Positions 6,467 to 9,696 of a stretch of DNA of 9,696 bases are shown piece by piece. The DNA comes from an uncultured Muribaculaceae bacterium. Lineage in GTDB: Bacteria > Bacteroidota > Bacteroidia > Bacteroidales > Muribaculaceae. The notes below the pieces were generated by a model. It was not told the DNA's origin. It did no database searches and was given only the letters and a program-made list of their open reading frames with translations. The first letter of the stretch is position 1. The number at the start of each line of letters is the position of its first letter. Made by a program: the position numbers and the translations under genes. The stretch lies in assembly GCA_910588065.1 (NCBI GenBank), contig CAJUPZ010000038.1, forward strand, positions 1 to 9,696, written 5' to 3'.

Positions 6467-8518
6467 ATGAGAATATTTTTAGCACTTTTCATCTGTATTT
6501 TGGCGTCTGTGGCTACCGCCGCCCCCATCGACTCGCTTGCGGCGAGGGTTACGGAGGGAACATCTGTCGGACGCATAGTTTTTAAGGAAATACCGTCGAA
6601 AACCGACTTTTTTGAAATTAGCGGCAGTGGCAACAAGGTTGTTATAGAAGGCAACAACGCCGTTAGCATGGCCACCGGCCTGAACTGGTATCTCAAATAT
6701 GTGGCCGGAATCCATATCAGCTGGAACAATCTCACCCAGCCCCTTCCCGAAGTTCTTCCGCTGCCCGATAAGGCGATACGCAGGCAGGCCTCGGTGCCCC
6801 ACCGCTATTATCTCAACTACTGCACCTTCTCCTACTCCATGCCGTTCTGGGACGAGGATCGCTGGATGAAGGAGATTGACTGGATGGCGCTCCACGGTAT
6901 CAACATGCCTCTGTCGCTCACCGGGGTGGAGGCGGTGTGGCGCAATCTGCTCCGCAAGCTCGGCTACAGCGATGAGGAGATAGGGGAGTTTGTAAGCGGT
7001 CCGGCATTCTTTGCCTGGTGGCAGATGAACAACCTCGAGGGGTGGGGCGGCCCGCTCCCCGCAGAGTGGTATGACAACCAGGCAGAGCTGCAGAAAAAGA
7101 TTGTGGCGCGCATGAAGGAGCTCGGCATCGACCCGGTACTACCCGGCTATGCCGGCATGGTGCCGCGAAATATCGGCGATAAACTCGGCTACAAAATTGA
7201 CGACCCCGGCAAGTGGTGCGGCTTCCCGCGCCCGGCCTTCCTAAGCACAGCCGACGAGCATTTCGACACCATAGCCGACCTATATTATAAGGAGCTGACC
7301 GACCTCTTCGGCACCTCGGCATACTACAGCATGGACCCCTTTCACGAGGGGGGCTCTACCGCGGGAGTGAACCTGCCCGAGGCGGGTGCCAAGCTTATGG
7401 CAGCAATGAAGCGGGCCAACCCGCAGAGCAAGTGGGTGATACAGAGCTGGCAGGCCAATCCCCGCCCGGCTATGATCGACACCCTCACCGCCGGCGACCT
7501 GCTGATTCTCGACCTCTACAGCGACAAGGATCGCAAGTGGAGGCGCACAGAAGGCTACGGCAAGCATGACTGGCTATACTGCATGCTGCTCAATTTCGGC
7601 GGCAATGTGGGTCTGCACGGCCGCATAGACACTCTTGTGAATGACTTCTACGATGCCCGAACCGGCGCTGCAAACGCCCACCTCAGCGGCGTTGGCTCCA
7701 CTCCGGAGGGTATAGAGAACAACCCGGTGATGTTTGAGCTTGTGTATGAACTGCCGTGGCGAGAGGAGCGGTTTGACACCCGCAGCTGGCTCACAGACTA
7801 CCTCAAGGGCCGCTATGGCCTTGACTCACTGCCGGATGATGTTGCCGCCGGATGGAATGCCCTCGCGGCTACTGTCTACAACATGCCGGTGGACTACAAC
7901 GGCCAGGGCACAGTGGAGTCGCTTTTCTGCGCCCGCCCGGCATGGGATGTGCGCAGCGCAAGCACATGGGGCTCATCCAAGCTCTTCTACAGCCCTGACA
8001 GCACTGCCCTTGCTGCCGCCGCAATGGCCGCACACACCGGTAATGACAACTACAGCTACGACTCCGCCGACATTCAGCGTCAGGCAAACGCCGACCGTGG
8101 CAACGCCCTGCTGCGCGGCATGGCAGCAGCCCGTGAGGCCGGTGACAGCGCGGCGATGATTGCCATGAGCAATGAATTTCTGAACCTCATCCTTGCTCAG
8201 GATTCCCTGCTGAGCACTCAGCCTGACATGTGTGTGGACACCTGGCTCGACGCCGCGGGTGCCCTTGCCGGCAACGACCCCGCAGCCCGTGAGCTATACC
8301 GCCGCAACGCCGCAATGCTCATCACCGTGTGGGGTGACAGCATAGCTGCCAATTCAGGCGGACTGCACGACTACAGCCACCGCGAATGGGCATGCCTGCT
8401 GCGCGAGCTGTACTATCCCCGGTGGAAAGCATTCTTTGACAGCGAATTGCGCGGTGCTCCAAAGCCCGACTTCTACCGCATGGAGTGCGACTGGGTAGAT
8501 CGCCGCAGCAAGGAATAG
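6467..8518 (+). CDS. GH89 alpha-N-acetylglucosaminidase (NAGLU family)
   Basis: This 683-residue secreted glycosidase removes terminal alpha-linked N-acetylglucosamine, as found in heparan sulfate or on some mucin O-glycans. Signal peptide: MRIFLALFICILASVATA, with cleavage near residue 18-19. An N-terminal alpha/beta domain (about 25-95) precedes the catalytic barrel (about 105-430). The barrel has strong NAGLU signatures: YYLNYCTFSYSMPFWDEDRW, EIDWMALHGINMPL and WGGPLP. PFHEGG (E294) fits the acid/base position and STPEG (E414) the nucleophile, by comparison with human NAGLU. A helical C-terminal domain (about 440-683) completes it. The length is close to the family norm and both catalytic glutamates are present. 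It stands alone: divergent from DUF2807 (103 bases apart), convergent with rpoD, and without SusC/D partners. TAATTTAG at 6443-6450 is one mismatch from a -7 box but unusually close to the ATG. Family call strong; natural substrate not determinable. Confidence 0.95.
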   Translation: MRIFLALFICILASVATAAPIDSLAARVTEGTSVGRIVFKEIPSKTDFFEISGSGNKVVIEGNNAVSMATGLNWYLKYVAGIHISWNNLTQPLPEVLPLPDKAIRRQASVPHRYYLNYCTFSYSMPFWDEDRWMKEIDWMALHGINMPLSLTGVEAVWRNLLRKLGYSDEEIGEFVSGPAFFAWWQMNNLEGWGGPLPAEWYDNQAELQKKIVARMKELGIDPVLPGYAGMVPRNIGDKLGYKIDDPGKWCGFPRPAFLSTADEHFDTIADLYYKELTDLFGTSAYYSMDPFHEGGSTAGVNLPEAGAKLMAAMKRANPQSKWVIQSWQANPRPAMIDTLTAGDLLILDLYSDKDRKWRRTEGYGKHDWLYCMLLNFGGNVGLHGRIDTLVNDFYDARTGAANAHLSGVGSTPEGIENNPVMFELVYELPWREERFDTRSWLTDYLKGRYGLDSLPDDVAAGWNALAATVYNMPVDYNGQGTVESLFCARPAWDVRSASTWGSSKLFYSPDSTALAAAAMAAHTGNDNYSYDSADIQRQANADRGNALLRGMAAAREAGDSAAMIAMSNEFLNLILAQDSLLSTQPDMCVDTWLDAAGALAGNDPAARELYRRNAAMLITVWGDSIAANSGGLHDYSHREWACLLRELYYPRWKAFFDSELRGAPKPDFYRMECDWVDRRSKE

Positions 8519-8544
8519 CCCATGCGCCCACCTTGTAAAAAACT

Positions 8545-8577
8545 ACGGCGGGGATTCCTCAGTGGAATCCCCGCCGT
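8545..8577. terminator. Bidirectional intrinsic terminator between GH89 and rpoD
   Basis: A perfect 14-bp stem, ACGGCGGGGATTCC (8545-8558) with GGAATCCCCGCCGT (8564-8577), encloses a five-base loop. An A-run lies to the left (8537-8542) and a T-containing stretch to the right (TTAAATTTTC from 8577). It therefore has a U-tract in both directions: for GH89, which stops at 8518, and for rpoD, which stops at 8601 on the other strand. Confidence 0.85.
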
Positions 8578-8600
8578 TAAATTTTCTACCTGCAGCCCGG

Positions 8601-9461
8601 TTACTGGCCGAGGTATGTTTTCAGCAGCTTGCTCTTCTGACCCTTCAGGCGGCGAATAGCTTTCTCCTTTATCTGACGCACACGCTCGCGGGTGAGGTCA
8701 AATTTCGCACCTATTTCTTCAAGAGTCATTTCCTGGCATCCTATGCCGAAAAACATTTTAAGAATCTCTCTCTCACGCTCGTGAAGCTGTCGCAGAGCCC
8801 TGTCAACCTCCTTGCTGAGGCTCTCCTGGTTGAGGGTGGAGTCGGCCATCGGCGAGTCATCGTTGGTGAGCACATCAAGCAGACTGTTGTCCTCGCCCTC
8901 TACAAAAGGAGCGTCCACAGAAATGTGGCGGCCCGACACCTTGAGAGTGTCGGCGATTTTGTCAACAGGCACATCAAGTCTCTCGGCAAGCTCCTCGGGC
9001 GACGGGCGGCGTTCATGCTCCTGCTCGAACTTTGACAGAGCCTTGCTGATTTTGTTCAGCGACCCCACCTGGTTGAGCGGCAGGCGCACAATGCGGCTCT
9101 GCTCGGCAAGTGCCTGCAGAATCGACTGGCGAATCCACCACACAGCGTAGGAGATGAATTTGAAGCCACGGGTCTCGTCAAACTTCTGCGCGGCCTTTAT
9201 CAGCCCGAGGTTGCCCTCGTTGATAAGGTCAGGCAGGCTCAGACCCTGATTCTGGTACTGCTTTGCCACCGACACCACAAAGCGGAGGTTTGCCTTTGTG
9301 AGCTTCTCCAGAGCGCGCTGGTCGCCCTGACGGATGCGCTGCGCAAGCTCAACCTCCTCCTCTACAGAGATAAGTTCCTCACGGCCAATCTCCTGGAGAT
9401 ACTTGTCAAGCGACGCGCTTTCGCGGTTGGTGATAGATTTTGTGATTTTTAATTGTCTCAT
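8601..9461 (-). CDS. rpoD: Primary RNA polymerase sigma factor RpoD (short Bacteroidota type)
   Basis: This 286-residue protein directs core RNA polymerase to housekeeping promoters. It starts with MRQLKITKSITNRESASLDK, the conserved start of Bacteroidota primary sigma factors, then region 1.2 (DKYLQEIGREEL), region 2 (LRFVVSVAKQYQNQGLSLPD, the INEGNLGLIKAAQKFD stretch, FKFISYAVWWIRQSI), region 3 (about 130-205) and region 4 with its helix-turn-helix (MTLEEIGAKFDLTRERVRQI). Region 1.1 and the large non-conserved insert of E. coli RpoD are absent, as is normal for this phylum. An in-frame ATG at 9509 would add 16 residues, but 9461 is preferred: it matches the conserved start, and the -7 box at 9487-9494 would otherwise be inside the coding region. 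The gene stands alone, ending at the shared terminator. Confidence 0.96.
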   Translation of the reverse strand: MRQLKITKSITNRESASLDKYLQEIGREELISVEEEVELAQRIRQGDQRALEKLTKANLRFVVSVAKQYQNQGLSLPDLINEGNLGLIKAAQKFDETRGFKFISYAVWWIRQSILQALAEQSRIVRLPLNQVGSLNKISKALSKFEQEHERRPSPEELAERLDVPVDKIADTLKVSGRHISVDAPFVEGEDNSLLDVLTNDDSPMADSTLNQESLSKEVDRALRQLHEREREILKMFFGIGCQEMTLEEIGAKFDLTRERVRQIKEKAIRRLKGQKSKLLKTYLGQ

Positions 9462-9486
9462 TAGCTTTATCTGAGATTTTAGCGTG

Positions 9487-9494
9487 CAAAGATA
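9487..9494 (-). promoter_or_regulatory. -7 box of the rpoD promoter
   Basis: On the minus strand TATCTTTG is a full match to TAnnTTTG and lies 26 bases before the rpoD ATG at 9461, giving a leader of about 20 bases. No clear TTTG is present 19-21 bases further upstream, where the sequence is AT-rich (TTTAACAT), so the -33 element is weak. Confidence 0.65.
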
Positions 9495-9612
9495 ATAAAT
9501 TTTGGGCAATTTTTATGTTAAATTCCCCGGTAATTATCAAACAGTCAGTTATAAGAACATATCAGCGCCCCTTTTTATTATGCAAATCGCATTAATTTTT
9601 CGTAAAACCGCC

Positions 9613-9696
9613 CGCGGAGGTGCGAGGGGAGAGGTGGGCATCGCGGAGGTGCGAGGGGAGAGGTGGGCATCGCGGAGGTGCGAGGGGAGAGGTGGG
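9613..9696. repeat. 29-bp G-rich tandem repeat, running off the window
   Basis: Three head-to-tail copies of a 29-base unit beginning CGCGGAGGTG: 9613-9641, 9642-9670 and 9671-9696 (26 bases, cut by the edge). The copies are identical over the visible bases. The unit has 17 G and 4 C on the plus strand, against an AT-rich flank on the left. GAGGTG occurs twice per unit (unit positions 5-10 and 19-24), hinting at an older 14-15-bp duplication. There is no spacer between copies, so it is a minisatellite, not a CRISPR array. The total copy number and the gene beyond are not visible. Confidence 0.95.

Noticed and set aside
338..8518. Polysaccharide utilisation locus
   Set aside because: Glycosidases are present, but there is no SusC/SusD pair, no hybrid two-component or anti-sigma regulator, and the genes lie in several separate transcription units.
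9462..9509. Upstream ATG start for rpoD
   Set aside because: The conserved Bacteroidota RpoD start is at 9461, and the -7 box at 9487-9494 would fall inside the longer reading frame.
9613..9696. Possible CRISPR array, from the 29-base repeat length
   Set aside because: The copies are directly adjacent with no spacers, there is no dyad symmetry in the unit, and no cas gene is present.

Overview
The window looks like a chromosomal fragment from a gut-type Bacteroidales bacterium, plausibly Muribaculaceae or a close relative (family level is inference). The evidence is the short RpoD-type sigma factor typical of Bacteroidota, start codons without Shine-Dalgarno sequences, and promoters of the Bacteroidota form (TTTG near -33, TAnnTTTG near -7). 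The envelope enzymes, including a GH89 alpha-N-acetylglucosaminidase, suit a host-associated life.

Layout, left to right. Bases 1-54 hold the 5' part of a tRNA-Arg(ACG) on the minus strand, cut by the window edge, with a clear bipartite promoter at 105-135. A plus-strand pair follows (338-4830): a secreted UshA-type 5'-nucleotidase, joined by an ATGA overlap to a large periplasmic protein that fuses a GH3 (NagZ-like) domain to a beta-lactamase-fold serine hydrolase. Two minus-strand genes come next: a two-lobed nitroreductase-family protein (4812-5618), converging on and overlapping the GH3 gene by 19 bases, and a secreted DUF2807/GIN-domain protein (5710-6363) of about 20-residue repeats. 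A strong hairpin separates these two. Divergent from the DUF2807 gene is GH89 (6467-8518). A 14-bp-stem terminator lies between GH89 and the convergent rpoD (8601-9461). The window ends in a 29-bp G-rich tandem repeat (9613-9696) that continues past the edge.

How the genes fit together: five of the six protein genes are metabolic or envelope functions, and four carry signal peptides. The nucleotidase would release nucleosides and phosphate in the periplasm. The GH3/serine hydrolase fusion probably acts on cell-wall fragments. GH89 removes terminal alpha-GlcNAc from host or microbial glycans. The DUF2807 gene has a promoter that resembles an ECF sigma-factor site rather than the housekeeping type, which suggests envelope-stress control. 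There is no SusC/SusD pair, so this is not a recognisable polysaccharide utilisation locus.

No clearly new multi-gene system is visible. The points most worth a second look are the ECF-like promoter, the terminal 29-bp repeat and the nucleotidase/fusion-hydrolase pair. The window starts inside a tRNA and ends inside a tandem repeat, which are both common assembly breakpoints.
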